Source: JBKPNZ01 sp046732895
GTDB lineage: Bacteria > Actinomycetota > Thermoleophilia > Solirubrobacterales > 70-9
DNA: 28,509 nucleotides
Direction of reading: 5' to 3'
NCBI GenBank assembly: GCA_046732895.1
Contig: JBKPNZ010000077.1
Span: 1 to 28,509 of the forward strand
Shown: positions 14,528 to 21,456 of the stretch, one piece after another
Layout of the letters: every line of letters starts with the position of its first letter
How positions within the stretch are numbered: position 1 is the stretch's first letter
Notes under the pieces: model-generated
The model's database searches: none
Told to the model about the DNA's origin: nothing
What the model saw: only the letters and a program-made list of their open reading frames with translations
Program-made: the position numbers and the translations under genes

Positions 14528-14630
14528 CACTAACGGGAGAGGGATCGACCGCTGCGGCGGATCCCCCGAGCGCCCTGGGGAGCACCGATGGTCGTGTTAA
14601 CGCGTCAATGACGCGTTTTCTCGACCATCG
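14528..14630 (+). repeat. Palindromic repeat element, copy 2 (49-bp exact core at 14582-14630)
   Basis: The core is identical to 3811-3859 and in the same orientation, 10.8 kb away. The outer stem here is 9 bp (CGATGGTCG/CGACCATCG), the inner stem 9 bp. The upstream block 14528-14547 starting CACTAA aligns with copy 1. Downstream of it GGGATC (14541-14546) pairs perfectly with GATCCC (14560-14565), the same stem position as in copy 1 although the loop sequence and length differ. It lies between sigH and tRNA-Thr and may end the sigH transcript. No gene is seen in 14494-14667. Confidence 0.8.
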
Positions 14631-14646
14631 CGCCCTTGCCCGCGCC

Positions 14647-14652
14647 TATCCT
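14647..14652 (+). promoter_or_regulatory. Candidate -10 box TATCCT for tRNA-Thr
   Basis: TATCCT ends 15 nt before the mature tRNA 5' end. No good TTGACA lies at 17 nt; TCGACC at the end of the palindrome is 20 nt upstream. Weak evidence. Confidence 0.3.
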
Positions 14653-14667
14653 TGCCCTTCCCCACCT

Positions 14668-14741
14668 GCCCGCCTAGCTCCAATTGGTAGAGCACTCGAC
14701 TTGTAATCGAGAGCGTCCCGGTTCGAATCCGGGGGCGGGCT
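14668..14741 (+). tRNA. tRNA-Thr (anticodon UGU)
   Basis: A 74-nt cloverleaf. The acceptor stem GCCCGCC (14668-14674) pairs with GGCGGGC (14734-14740), with discriminator T at 14741. D arm has AGCTCCAATTGGTAGAGC. The anticodon stem CTCGA/TCGAG encloses the loop CTTGTAA, so the anticodon is TGT. T arm is CCCGG-TTCGAAT-CCGGG. CCA is not encoded. tRNA-Thr commonly follows this cluster in actinobacteria, but the usual next genes (rpmG, secE, nusG) are absent here. Confidence 0.95.
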
Positions 14742-14751
14742 TCTCTTAGCC

Positions 14752-15801
14752 GTGGGCGATACCGTCGCCCCAGTGACCTCCTTCGACGACCTCCCCGGCG
14801 CGCGCGAGTTCACCTGGCTCGACGGGGACCGGACCGTCGTCTTCCGCGAGGGGGCGCTCGCCGACACGCCCGCCCTCCTCGCCGCCCACCGCTGGGATCG
14901 CTACGAGCTCCTGACCACGCGCCGCGCGCTCAACGACGCTCCACTCACGCTCGCCAGTGACGCCGTCCGCGTGCACGAGGTGCCGCCCGGCAAGGTGGCC
15001 GAGATCTCGGCCGGCCTGCTCGACGCGATTGGCACTCCCACCCTCGTCGCCCTCGGTGGCGGCCGGGTAATCGACACCGCGAAGGCGATCGCCGCGGTTC
15101 GCGGGGGGCGCGTGGCCGCCATCCCGACGACGCTCTCGGGCGCTGAGATGACGCGGATCCACCGGCTGCCCGAGGGGCACCAGGCGGACCGCATCCGCCC
15201 CGAGCTCGTGATCGGCGACCCGGTGGCGATGACCGGCCTGCCCGAGGACGGCCTGCGCGCCAGCGCCATGAACGCGCTCGCGCACGGCGCCGAGCCCTTG
15301 TACACGCCCCTCGCGAATCCGGTCGGATCACACGCCGCCCTCCGCGGCGCCGAGCTGATCGCCACCTCTCTGGACCAAGCGCCCGGCAAGCGCGACGTCA
15401 CCGCCCTCGCGCTCGGCTCGCTCCTCTGCGCCTACGCACTCGATGCAGGCGGCTATGCCCTTCACCACGTGATCTGCCAGACGGTGGTCGCCACCCTGGG
15501 CACCCCTCATGCAGAGACGAACGCGGCGGTGCTGCCCCACACACTCGCGGCGATGCGCGAGCGGGCCCCCGGCGCCATCGCTGCCTTCGCAGCGGCCCTC
15601 GGCAGGGAGCCGGGCGGGCTGCGAAAGCGCGTGACCGCGCTCGGCGGGGGCCAGCGCCGTCTGGGCAACCTCGCCCCCGACGCAACGCGCGCAGACGTCG
15701 ACGCGGCGATTGAGGCCATCATGCGGCGCAGCGAGCTTGCGCTGATGCCCGACCCTCCCGGCGCTGACGAGATCCGCAACCTGCTCGAAACGGCCTGGTA
15801 A
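14752..15801 (+). CDS. Iron-containing alcohol dehydrogenase family, maleylacetate reductase-like
   Basis: A 349-residue NAD(P)-dependent, metal-dependent dehydrogenase. Seen: LVALGGGRVIDTAKAIAA (dinucleotide-binding), IPTTLSGAEMT, NALAHGAEPLYTP and the metal-ligand stretch HHVICQTVVATLGTPHAETN. The last also fits maleylacetate reductases, which act at the end of chlorocatechol/hydroxyquinol degradation. No other aromatic-degradation gene is in the window, so the substrate is uncertain. The start GTG 14752 lies only 10 nt after the tRNA 3' end; GTG at 14773 is an alternative that leaves all motifs intact. A hairpin follows the gene. Confidence 0.85.
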   Translation: MGDTVAPVTSFDDLPGAREFTWLDGDRTVVFREGALADTPALLAAHRWDRYELLTTRRALNDAPLTLASDAVRVHEVPPGKVAEISAGLLDAIGTPTLVALGGGRVIDTAKAIAAVRGGRVAAIPTTLSGAEMTRIHRLPEGHQADRIRPELVIGDPVAMTGLPEDGLRASAMNALAHGAEPLYTPLANPVGSHAALRGAELIATSLDQAPGKRDVTALALGSLLCAYALDAGGYALHHVICQTVVATLGTPHAETNAAVLPHTLAAMRERAPGAIAAFAAALGREPGGLRKRVTALGGGQRRLGNLAPDATRADVDAAIEAIMRRSELALMPDPPGADEIRNLLETAW

Positions 15802-15803
15802 AG

Positions 15804-15816
15804 CCGGGAAACCCGG
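15804..15816 (+). terminator. Hairpin CCGGG-AAA-CCCGG after the dehydrogenase gene
   Basis: A perfect 5-bp GC stem with a 3-nt loop, 3 nt past the stop codon. It lacks a U-tract, so termination here is only possible. Confidence 0.35.
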
Positions 15817-15849
15817 TAACGCGCCTCGCGTGAGCGTGTAGGCATTGGC

Positions 15850-17562
15850 GTGAACGAGGCGCAGCCCACGTCGGCACCGCCGCGCCGTGACGCCGTGATC
15901 AGCGAGGAGCGCTTCCGGCGCTACCACGACTACGCGCGCCGCCACGGCGCCAACACCGTCCTCTACCTGATCGCCCGCTCGATCATCGTGCCCTGCTTGC
16001 TCGTCTGGTTCCGCGTGCAGCGAACCGGTCGCGAGCACGCCCGCCTCAAGGGCGGCCTCATCGTCGCCTCGAACCACCGGAGCTTCCTGGATCCCTTCGT
16101 CATCGGTGCGCTGCTCCCCTGGTGGCGCCAGATCCAGTTCGTGGCCAAGGTCGAGCTCTTCGAACGCCGCTGGCAGGGTTGGCTGCTCTCCCGCCTCGGG
16201 GCGTTCCCGATCCGGCGCGGCCAGGCCGACGAAACCGCGATGGAGACGGCCCGCCTGGCGGTCGAACGTGGCGGAACCGTCGTCATCTTCCCCGAGGGCA
16301 CCCGGATCCGGCGCGGCTCGCTGAGCACTCCCAAGCGCGGCGTCGGCCGCCTCGCGCTCGAGAGCGGCGCCGCCGTCCTGCCGGTCGCCGTCCACGGCAC
16401 CGAGTACGTCCGCCGCGGATGGCGGATTCGCCCGCGCAAGGTGAAGCTCCGCGCCGGACGTCCCATGACCTTCCCCCGCACGGAACGCCCGTCGCCGGCG
16501 CTGGCCGGAACGGTGACCGAGCGCATCTGGCCGAACATCGAGCTTCAGTGGGAGTGGCTGGGTGGCCTCCCACCGCTCCGCAAGGCAGCAGTCGTCGGCG
16601 CGGGCAGCTGGGGCACCGCCGTCGCCGTCCTGCTCGCGCGCGGCGGCCTCGAGGTGGAACTCGGCACGCGGACGGCCGAGAAGGCCGACGAGATCACGCG
16701 CCGCCGTGAGAACACCGCCTACCTACCCGGGATCCCGCTCCCCGACGGGATCACGGTCAAGCGCTCCACCGACATCGAGCTCGCCGGCTGCGACCTCGTC
16801 TGCCTCGCGGTGCCGGCGGCCGCCCTCCCCGCCACCGTCGGCAGCCTGGCCGACCGCGTCGGGTCGCGCACGGCCGTCCTGCTCCTTAGCAAGGGCCTCG
16901 TCCAGCCGCGCGGCACCCTTCCCAATCGCTATGTCTCGGATCGGGTCCGCGCTCGCGCCTGCGCCTGCCTGGGCGGCCCCGCACATGCGCGCGAGGCTGC
17001 CGCAGGAATGGCCGCGCTCGTCCTCGGAAGCTCAGACGCCGACCTTCGCGCCCAGCTCGGCGAGGTCTTCGACCGCGCTGGGCTCGTCTGTGAGCGCACC
17101 GACGACGTCGTCGGCGTGGAAATCGCCGGTGCCGCCAAGAACGCCGCCGCCCTCGCGGCTGCAGCGGCGGAGCCCCACGGCATGAACGCCGCCGGCATCG
17201 CCGCCGCGGGCATCTGGCGCGAGTGCGTCGACTGGGGCCTCTGCCAGGGCGCCGAGCTCGACACCTTCTCGGGCCTCGCCGGGGTGGGAGACCTCACGGC
17301 GACCGTCCTCGCGCCGGGGAGCCGCAACCGCCGCGCCGGCGAGCTCCTCGGCCAGGGGATTCCGGCGGACCAGATCCCCGATCGGATCGGCCAGGCGTCG
17401 GAGGCGCTCGACTCCGTCCCGCTGATGGCGGCCGCGATCACCGAGGCGGGCATCGACGCGCCCGACATCGCCGGCCTCGCGTCGCTGGTCGAAGGCGAGA
17501 TCGACGCGGCCGACTGGGTGGCTGGCCTGCGCCGGGCCGAGCGCGACCGGAGGGCTGCATGA
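15850..17562 (+). CDS. plsC-gpsA: Fusion of 1-acyl-glycerol-3-phosphate acyltransferase (PlsC) and glycerol-3-phosphate dehydrogenase (GpsA)
   Basis: A 570-residue single frame with two complete enzymes. Residues 1-240 are a PlsC-type acyltransferase with a membrane segment near 35-55 (VLYLIARSIIVPCLLVWF), the catalytic NHRSFLDP (75-82, HX4D) and FPEGTR (147-152). Residues about 242-570 are a full-length GpsA with the Rossmann loop VVGAGSWGTA (G250), LLLSKGL with K348, GAAKNAAALA with the catalytic-type K430, and FSGLAGVGDLTATVL. GpsA makes sn-glycerol 3-phosphate from DHAP; PlsC makes phosphatidate from lysophosphatidate. The fusion thus joins the first and third steps of phospholipid synthesis, without the PlsB/PlsY step between. 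GTG start; no stop or frame break at the join. Confidence 0.93.
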   Translation: MNEAQPTSAPPRRDAVISEERFRRYHDYARRHGANTVLYLIARSIIVPCLLVWFRVQRTGREHARLKGGLIVASNHRSFLDPFVIGALLPWWRQIQFVAKVELFERRWQGWLLSRLGAFPIRRGQADETAMETARLAVERGGTVVIFPEGTRIRRGSLSTPKRGVGRLALESGAAVLPVAVHGTEYVRRGWRIRPRKVKLRAGRPMTFPRTERPSPALAGTVTERIWPNIELQWEWLGGLPPLRKAAVVGAGSWGTAVAVLLARGGLEVELGTRTAEKADEITRRRENTAYLPGIPLPDGITVKRSTDIELAGCDLVCLAVPAAALPATVGSLADRVGSRTAVLLLSKGLVQPRGTLPNRYVSDRVRARACACLGGPAHAREAAAGMAALVLGSSDADLRAQLGEVFDRAGLVCERTDDVVGVEIAGAAKNAAALAAAAAEPHGMNAAGIAAAGIWRECVDWGLCQGAELDTFSGLAGVGDLTATVLAPGSRNRRAGELLGQGIPADQIPDRIGQASEALDSVPLMAAAITEAGIDAPDIAGLASLVEGEIDAADWVAGLRRAERDRRAA

Positions 17563-17610
17563 GCCCCGCCGCGCAGACGCCTTTCATGGCCCTGGGACTA
17601 CGCTTGCTCG

Positions 17611-18231
17611 GTGATGGAGAGCGAGACGGAGGCGGAGAGCGAGGCCGAGTCCGCGCTGGCGCCCGGAGCACCGGCGGGCCCGGGTCTGGAGCGAGCCGGC
17701 GAGGATGTCTCGAAGGCCGAGCTCGACCGCGCCTTCGAGGAGCTCTACCGCGCCCATCTGCGCGACGTCTACTCCTATGCGTACTACCGCGTCGGCAACC
17801 ATCACGACGCCGAGGACCTGACCGAGCAGGCCTTCCTGCAGGCATACCGGCACTTCGACCGCGCGCGCCGCGAGTCGAGCGGGCGCCCCTTGCGACCGTG
17901 GCTCATCCGAATCGCCCACAACCTCGCCTCGAACTACCACCGCGATCGCGCCAGGCGCCCGGAGGCGGCGCTCGATGCCGTCGAGCCGCCCTCCGCGCCC
18001 TTGGGCACCGAGCAGATCGTCGAGGGCCGCGACGAGCTCAGGCGAGTGATGGTGCGTCTCGACGACCTGCCGGACGAGCGCCGGGAGGCATTGATCATGA
18101 GGTTCGCACTGGGCATGTCGAACCGCGAGATCGCCCGCGCGATGGGCAAGACCGACGGGGCCACCAAGGTGCTCATACATCGCGCCATCAAGCAGCTGGA
18201 GGAACTCATGGCGGCGGCCGGCGATGACTGA
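17611..18231 (+). CDS. ECF-type RNA polymerase sigma factor
   Basis: A 206-residue sigma factor with an acidic/Ala-rich N-terminal extension of about 35 residues. Region 2 has YRAHLRDVYSYAYYRVGNHH, then DAEDLTEQAFLQAYRHFD and RPWLIRIAHNLASNYHRD. Region 4 has LPDERREALIMRFALGMSNR and IARAMGKTDGATKVLIHRAI. Start choice: GTG 17611 is 6 nt after TACGCT, which fits a leaderless mRNA; ATG 17614 directly follows. It overlaps the next gene by 8 nt, which marks that gene as its likely regulator or partner. The target promoters are not visible. Confidence 0.9.
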   Translation: MMESETEAESEAESALAPGAPAGPGLERAGEDVSKAELDRAFEELYRAHLRDVYSYAYYRVGNHHDAEDLTEQAFLQAYRHFDRARRESSGRPLRPWLIRIAHNLASNYHRDRARRPEAALDAVEPPSAPLGTEQIVEGRDELRRVMVRLDDLPDERREALIMRFALGMSNREIARAMGKTDGATKVLIHRAIKQLEELMAAAGDD

Positions 18232-18571
18232 AGCAGCCGGCGGCAAGCTCGACCTCGAGGCGCTCCTCGCGGACGCGCTGCGTCCGGTCGATCCCCCCGA
18301 GCGTCTCTCCACGCGGCTCGAGACGACCCTCACGGCGATCACCGACGCCGCGGCGGACGCGCTCTCGAGCTGGGCCGATGAGCTCTCCGAGTCCGAGCTC
18401 CAGTCGCTTCGCGACCCGCGCAACTGGGTGCGGCCGGTGGCCGCCGTCGCGGTCGGCGGTGCCGCCGCGGCGGGCCTCGCGATCGTCGTCGCCACGCGCA
18501 GCCGCGGACGTCGCCGCTCGGGCCTGCTCGGCAGTGCCGAACGGGCCTTCGACGACCTGCGCCACCGCTAG
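18224..18571 (+). CDS. Single-pass membrane protein, putative partner/anti-sigma of the preceding ECF sigma factor
   Basis: A 115-residue protein overlapping the ECF gene by 8 nt. The N-terminal ~68 residues are acidic and helical (DPPERLSTRLETTLTAITDA), one hydrophobic helix spans about 70-90 (VAAVAVGGAAAAGLAIVV), and the tail is basic (RSRGRRRS). It has no zinc-finger H/C motif. No family is recognised. Translational coupling to a sigma factor plus one TM segment is the usual anti-sigma layout, so that role is the best guess. Confidence 0.65.
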   Translation: MTEAAGGKLDLEALLADALRPVDPPERLSTRLETTLTAITDAAADALSSWADELSESELQSLRDPRNWVRPVAAVAVGGAAAAGLAIVVATRSRGRRRSGLLGSAERAFDDLRHR

Positions 18572-18594
18572 CCACCCGAGGCAGCCGAAAGCGC

Positions 18595-18610
18595 CCGCCG
18601 CTCCCGGCGG
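18595..18610. terminator. GC hairpin between convergent genes
   Basis: CCGCCG-CTCC-CGGCGG, a perfect 6-bp stem in the 69-nt gap between two convergent genes. There is no U-tract on either side, so it is a possible shared terminator only. Confidence 0.3.
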
Positions 18611-18640
18611 ACGCCCCCGGCTCTGGCTACCGCGCCGCGG

Positions 18641-19054
18641 CTAGGCGGCCGCTGTGGTGGCGGACGACGGCGCAGGGGTCGCGGCACCCGCCGCAAGACC
18701 GGTCAGCCCGAGGATCAGATGCAGGAAGTTGTCCTCGGTGTTGACGGGGATGAATCCGAGGATGAAGTCACCGCTACCGATGATGAATCCCCAGATGGCA
18801 ATCGCCACGTAGACGAGGCCCAGGCCGAGCGCATATGTGCGTGCGGCGTACCCCGCCGCCGCCAACCCGAGCGCGCCCGTGGCGATATGGACCAGGTTGT
18901 GCCAGCCGTTCACCGACAGGACCCCGAAGACGTCGTCGACGTCCGACGGTGCCGTGTTGAACGAGCTGGAGTAGAAGAAGCCGATGATCCCGGCGATCAC
19001 CAGCACGCCGCCCACCAGCGTCGCGTACAACCTCGCAGGACTCGATCCTTCCAT
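18641..19054 (-). CDS. DUF4383 family membrane protein
   Basis: A 137-residue, four-helix membrane protein: LYATLVGGVLVIAGIIGFFY, then a loop SSSFNTAPSDVDDVFG, NGWHNLVHIATGALGLAAAG, a third helix LGLVYVAIAIWGFIIG, and NFLHLILGLTGLAAG. The NLVHxxxGxxGL and NxLHLxLGxxGL repeats are typical of DUF4383. Function is unknown. The start at 19054 is fixed by AAAGGAGG about 9 nt upstream; longer upstream frames are not membrane-like. It is on the opposite strand between two sigma-factor loci and may belong to a stress regulon, which is inference. Confidence 0.85.
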   Translation of the reverse strand: MEGSSPARLYATLVGGVLVIAGIIGFFYSSSFNTAPSDVDDVFGVLSVNGWHNLVHIATGALGLAAAGYAARTYALGLGLVYVAIAIWGFIIGSGDFILGFIPVNTEDNFLHLILGLTGLAAGAATPAPSSATTAAA

Positions 19055-19251
19055 CCCTTGCTCCTCCTTTGGAGATCGTGAGGCCCGCCAACTATCGTGC
19101 CGGCGGCGGACGAATGCCCGATCCGGACCCGTGATCTGAGCCCAAGCCCCGTCCGTAGGTTCTTGTGTCAACCGCCTTCTGCGGGCGCAGCGATCGATTG
19201 GATCACTCCGGCGCATCCGAGGCGCAACATGACCGCCACGAACCAGAGACG

Positions 19252-19854
19252 ATGAAACGCGAAGAGCTGCAGCGGCTGGCCGACGAGGAGCTGATGACCC
19301 TCGTCGACCGCAAGGACCCCGACGCATTCGCGGTCTTCTACGAGCGCCATGGTGGCGCCGCGTACTCCCTCGCGCACCGCATCGTCGGCGACCGGGCAAC
19401 GGCCGAGGACGTGACGCAGGAGGCGTTCCTCTCGATGTGGCGATCGCGCGCGCGCTTCGACCCGGCGCGGGGGAGCGTCCGCTCATGGTCGCTGGGCATC
19501 GTCCGCAACCGCGCCATCGACGCGCTCCGCCGCGGGGCCGGCAACGCGCCGAAGCTCGACCTCGACGACGACGCCGTACTCGAGGCTCAGCGCTCTCCCG
19601 ACCGTACCGACTCCGAGGCCATCCGGCGCGATACCGCCCGCCATGTGCGTGGCGCGCTCGGCGCGCTGCCTCCCGAGCAGTCGCGCGTCATCGAGCTGGC
19701 CTACTTCGGCGGCTTCAGCCACTCCGAGATCGCGGAGATGCTGGGGATGCCCCTGGGAACGGTGAAGGGGCGCATGCGTCTCGGGCTCGAGAAGGTCAGG
19801 GCAAGTCTGGCCGAGGGGATGTCGGCCACCGAGGCGTCGGAGGTCCTGCCGTGA
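19252..19854 (+). CDS. ECF sigma factor (SigK-like, paired with RskA-type anti-sigma)
   Basis: A 200-residue ECF factor from the ATG at 19252. Region 2 has FAVFYERHGGAAYSLAHRIV, then ATAEDVTQEAFLSMWRSRAR and SWSLGIVRNRAIDALRR. Region 4 has LPPEQSRVIELAYFGGFSHS and IAEMLGMPLGTVKGRMRLGL. A GTG at 19165 would add 29 residues not typical of the family. TAGGTT at 19156-19161 is a likely -10, which would give transcript starts near 19168 and favour 19252. The gene ends in a 4-nt overlap (GTGA) with the anti-sigma gene. In mycobacteria SigK is released by redox-sensitive RskA; the same trigger here is not shown. Confidence 0.88.
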   Translation: MKREELQRLADEELMTLVDRKDPDAFAVFYERHGGAAYSLAHRIVGDRATAEDVTQEAFLSMWRSRARFDPARGSVRSWSLGIVRNRAIDALRRGAGNAPKLDLDDDAVLEAQRSPDRTDSEAIRRDTARHVRGALGALPPEQSRVIELAYFGGFSHSEIAEMLGMPLGTVKGRMRLGLEKVRASLAEGMSATEASEVLP

Positions 19855-20573
19855 GCCGCGAGGGGCACGTCCACGACGAGCTGCGCGACGACATCGCGGC
19901 CTACGCCGTGGGCGCCCTGTCACCCTCAGAACGGGAAGACGTGGAGGGCCACCTCGACGGCTGCGATGAGTGCCGCGCCTACCTGCGCTGGCTCCAGCCC
20001 GCGGTCGATGTGCTGCCCGCGTCCGTCGAGCAGCTCACGCCACCCGAACGCCTCGGCGCCCGGCTCATGGAAACCGTCCGCAACGAGGTCCGTCAGGCCC
20101 AGCAGGCTGCGCGCGAGCGCTCGCACTCGCCGCGGTGGCGCTCCTGGCGCGGGCTTGTCCTGCGCCCGGCGACCGGTTTCGCCGCCGCCGGAGCCGTGAT
20201 CGCCGGCGTCTTCGCGGGCTACCTCCTCCACGACCCCGGCGAGACCGACCCGACGACGGTGGCCGCACAGCCGACGGCCGCGGCCAAGCCGGGGAGCGTC
20301 TCGGCGATCTTGGCCCGCGACGACGATCGGGCGATGCTCATGGTCGATCGCATCCCCTCGCTCCCCCGCGACCGTGTCTACGAGGTCTGGGTGGAGCGCC
20401 AGAACGAGATGGTTCCGTCGGGCACCTTCGTCCCCGATCGCCAGGGCCATGCCAGCGCCGTCGTCAGCGGCGGCGCGCTCGCTGGCGGCGACGCCGTCCT
20501 CGTCACGGACGAGGCGCGGCCGGGGGCCATGCATCCGCACTCCGAGCCGCTGCTGCGGGCGCCGCTGGACTAG
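19851..20573 (+). CDS. Anti-sigma factor, zinc-finger plus RskA C-terminal domain
   Basis: A 240-residue protein coupled to the ECF gene by a GTGA overlap. The N-terminal anti-sigma domain reads HDELRDDIAAYAVGALSPSE, then VEGHLDGCDECRAYLRWL, giving the H-x3-C-x2-C zinc-finger signature. One TM helix follows near residues 110-128 (FAAAGAVIAGVFAGYLL). The C-terminal extracellular RskA-like domain has RIPSLPRDRVYEVWVERQNE, VPSGTFVPDR and EARPGAMHPHSEPLL. It should hold the sigma factor at the membrane until an outside or redox signal releases it. Confidence 0.9.
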   Translation: MSREGHVHDELRDDIAAYAVGALSPSEREDVEGHLDGCDECRAYLRWLQPAVDVLPASVEQLTPPERLGARLMETVRNEVRQAQQAARERSHSPRWRSWRGLVLRPATGFAAAGAVIAGVFAGYLLHDPGETDPTTVAAQPTAAAKPGSVSAILARDDDRAMLMVDRIPSLPRDRVYEVWVERQNEMVPSGTFVPDRQGHASAVVSGGALAGGDAVLVTDEARPGAMHPHSEPLLRAPLD

Positions 20574-20619
20574 CTGCCCGGGTGGGCCGACGGCTTCACC
20601 CGGATAGCCTGCCGATCCG

Positions 20620-21456
20620 ATGGCCGTCTGCTACCGCCACCCGACGCGCGAGACGAACGTCAGCTGCTCGAACTGCGGGCGGCCGATCTGCCCTGACTGC
20701 ATGACGTCGACCCCGGTCGGGATGCGCTGCCCGGATTGCGCCCGCGAGCGCACGCAGGTCCGGCGCGTCAGCTTCGGTGGCCTCGCGGCAGGCCGGGCAC
20801 CCGCGACGTACGCGCTGATCGCGATCAATGTCGTCTTCTTCATCGCCGAGCTGGCGACCGGCGCGAGCGGCTTCGAGGTCGGCGGCACCGTCTATCGCCA
20901 CCTGGCGCTGTTCGGTCCGGCCGTCGACAACGGCGATTGGTGGCGGATCATCACCGGCGGCTTCCTGCACGCCGGCCTCTTCCACATCCTGCTGAACATG
21001 GTCGGGCTCTACTTCCTCGGGTCGCTGCTCGAACCCGGCATCGGCACGGCGCGCTTCCTCGGCGTGTACGTCGTTTCGCTGCTCGCCGGCTCCTTCGGCG
21101 CGCTGCTCGTCACTCCGGCCACGCCCACGGTGGGGGCATCGGGCGCCATCTTCGGCCTGCTCTCGGCCGCTTTCGTGATGGCGCGTCACCGCGGCCTCGA
21201 GCAGCTCTCAGCCCAGATCGGCTTCTACATCGTCATCAACCTGGTCTTCACGTTCAACGTCACCGGTATCAGCATCGGCGCGCACGTCGGGGGCCTCATC
21301 GGCGGCGCGCTCGCGGCGCTCACGATCGCCTTTGCGGAGCGGCGTCGCAGTCGCGAGTCGCTCGCGTTCGAGGTGATTGTGCTCGTCGCCCTCGCGGCGA
21401 TCTCCTTCGGCGGCGCCCTCTGGGCGGCGGGTCAGCCGAACGCCGTCATCGGCTGA
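20620..21456 (+). CDS. Rhomboid family intramembrane serine protease with N-terminal zinc-ribbon/B-box-like domain
   Basis: A 278-residue protein. Residues 1-42 hold eight evenly spaced ligands (C4, H7, C16, C19, C24, C27, C37, C40) for probably two zinc ions. A linker follows, then six membrane helices from about residue 64. The catalytic Ser174 is in GASGAIFG, and His222 is in GAHVGG; the HxxxN-type helix is FLHAGLFHILLNMVGLYF. It would cleave membrane proteins within the bilayer; the cytosolic zinc domain may select partners. TAGCCT lies 9 nt before the ATG. The 3' end overlaps the convergent gene by 11 nt. Confidence 0.93.
   Translation: MAVCYRHPTRETNVSCSNCGRPICPDCMTSTPVGMRCPDCARERTQVRRVSFGGLAAGRAPATYALIAINVVFFIAELATGASGFEVGGTVYRHLALFGPAVDNGDWWRIITGGFLHAGLFHILLNMVGLYFLGSLLEPGIGTARFLGVYVVSLLAGSFGALLVTPATPTVGASGAIFGLLSAAFVMARHRGLEQLSAQIGFYIVINLVFTFNVTGISIGAHVGGLIGGALAALTIAFAERRRSRESLAFEVIVLVALAAISFGGALWAAGQPNAVIG

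Noticed and set aside
19165..19251. N-terminal extension of the second ECF sigma factor from GTG 19165
   Set aside because: The extra 29 residues do not resemble the family, and the likely -10 (19156-19161) is too close to that GTG.
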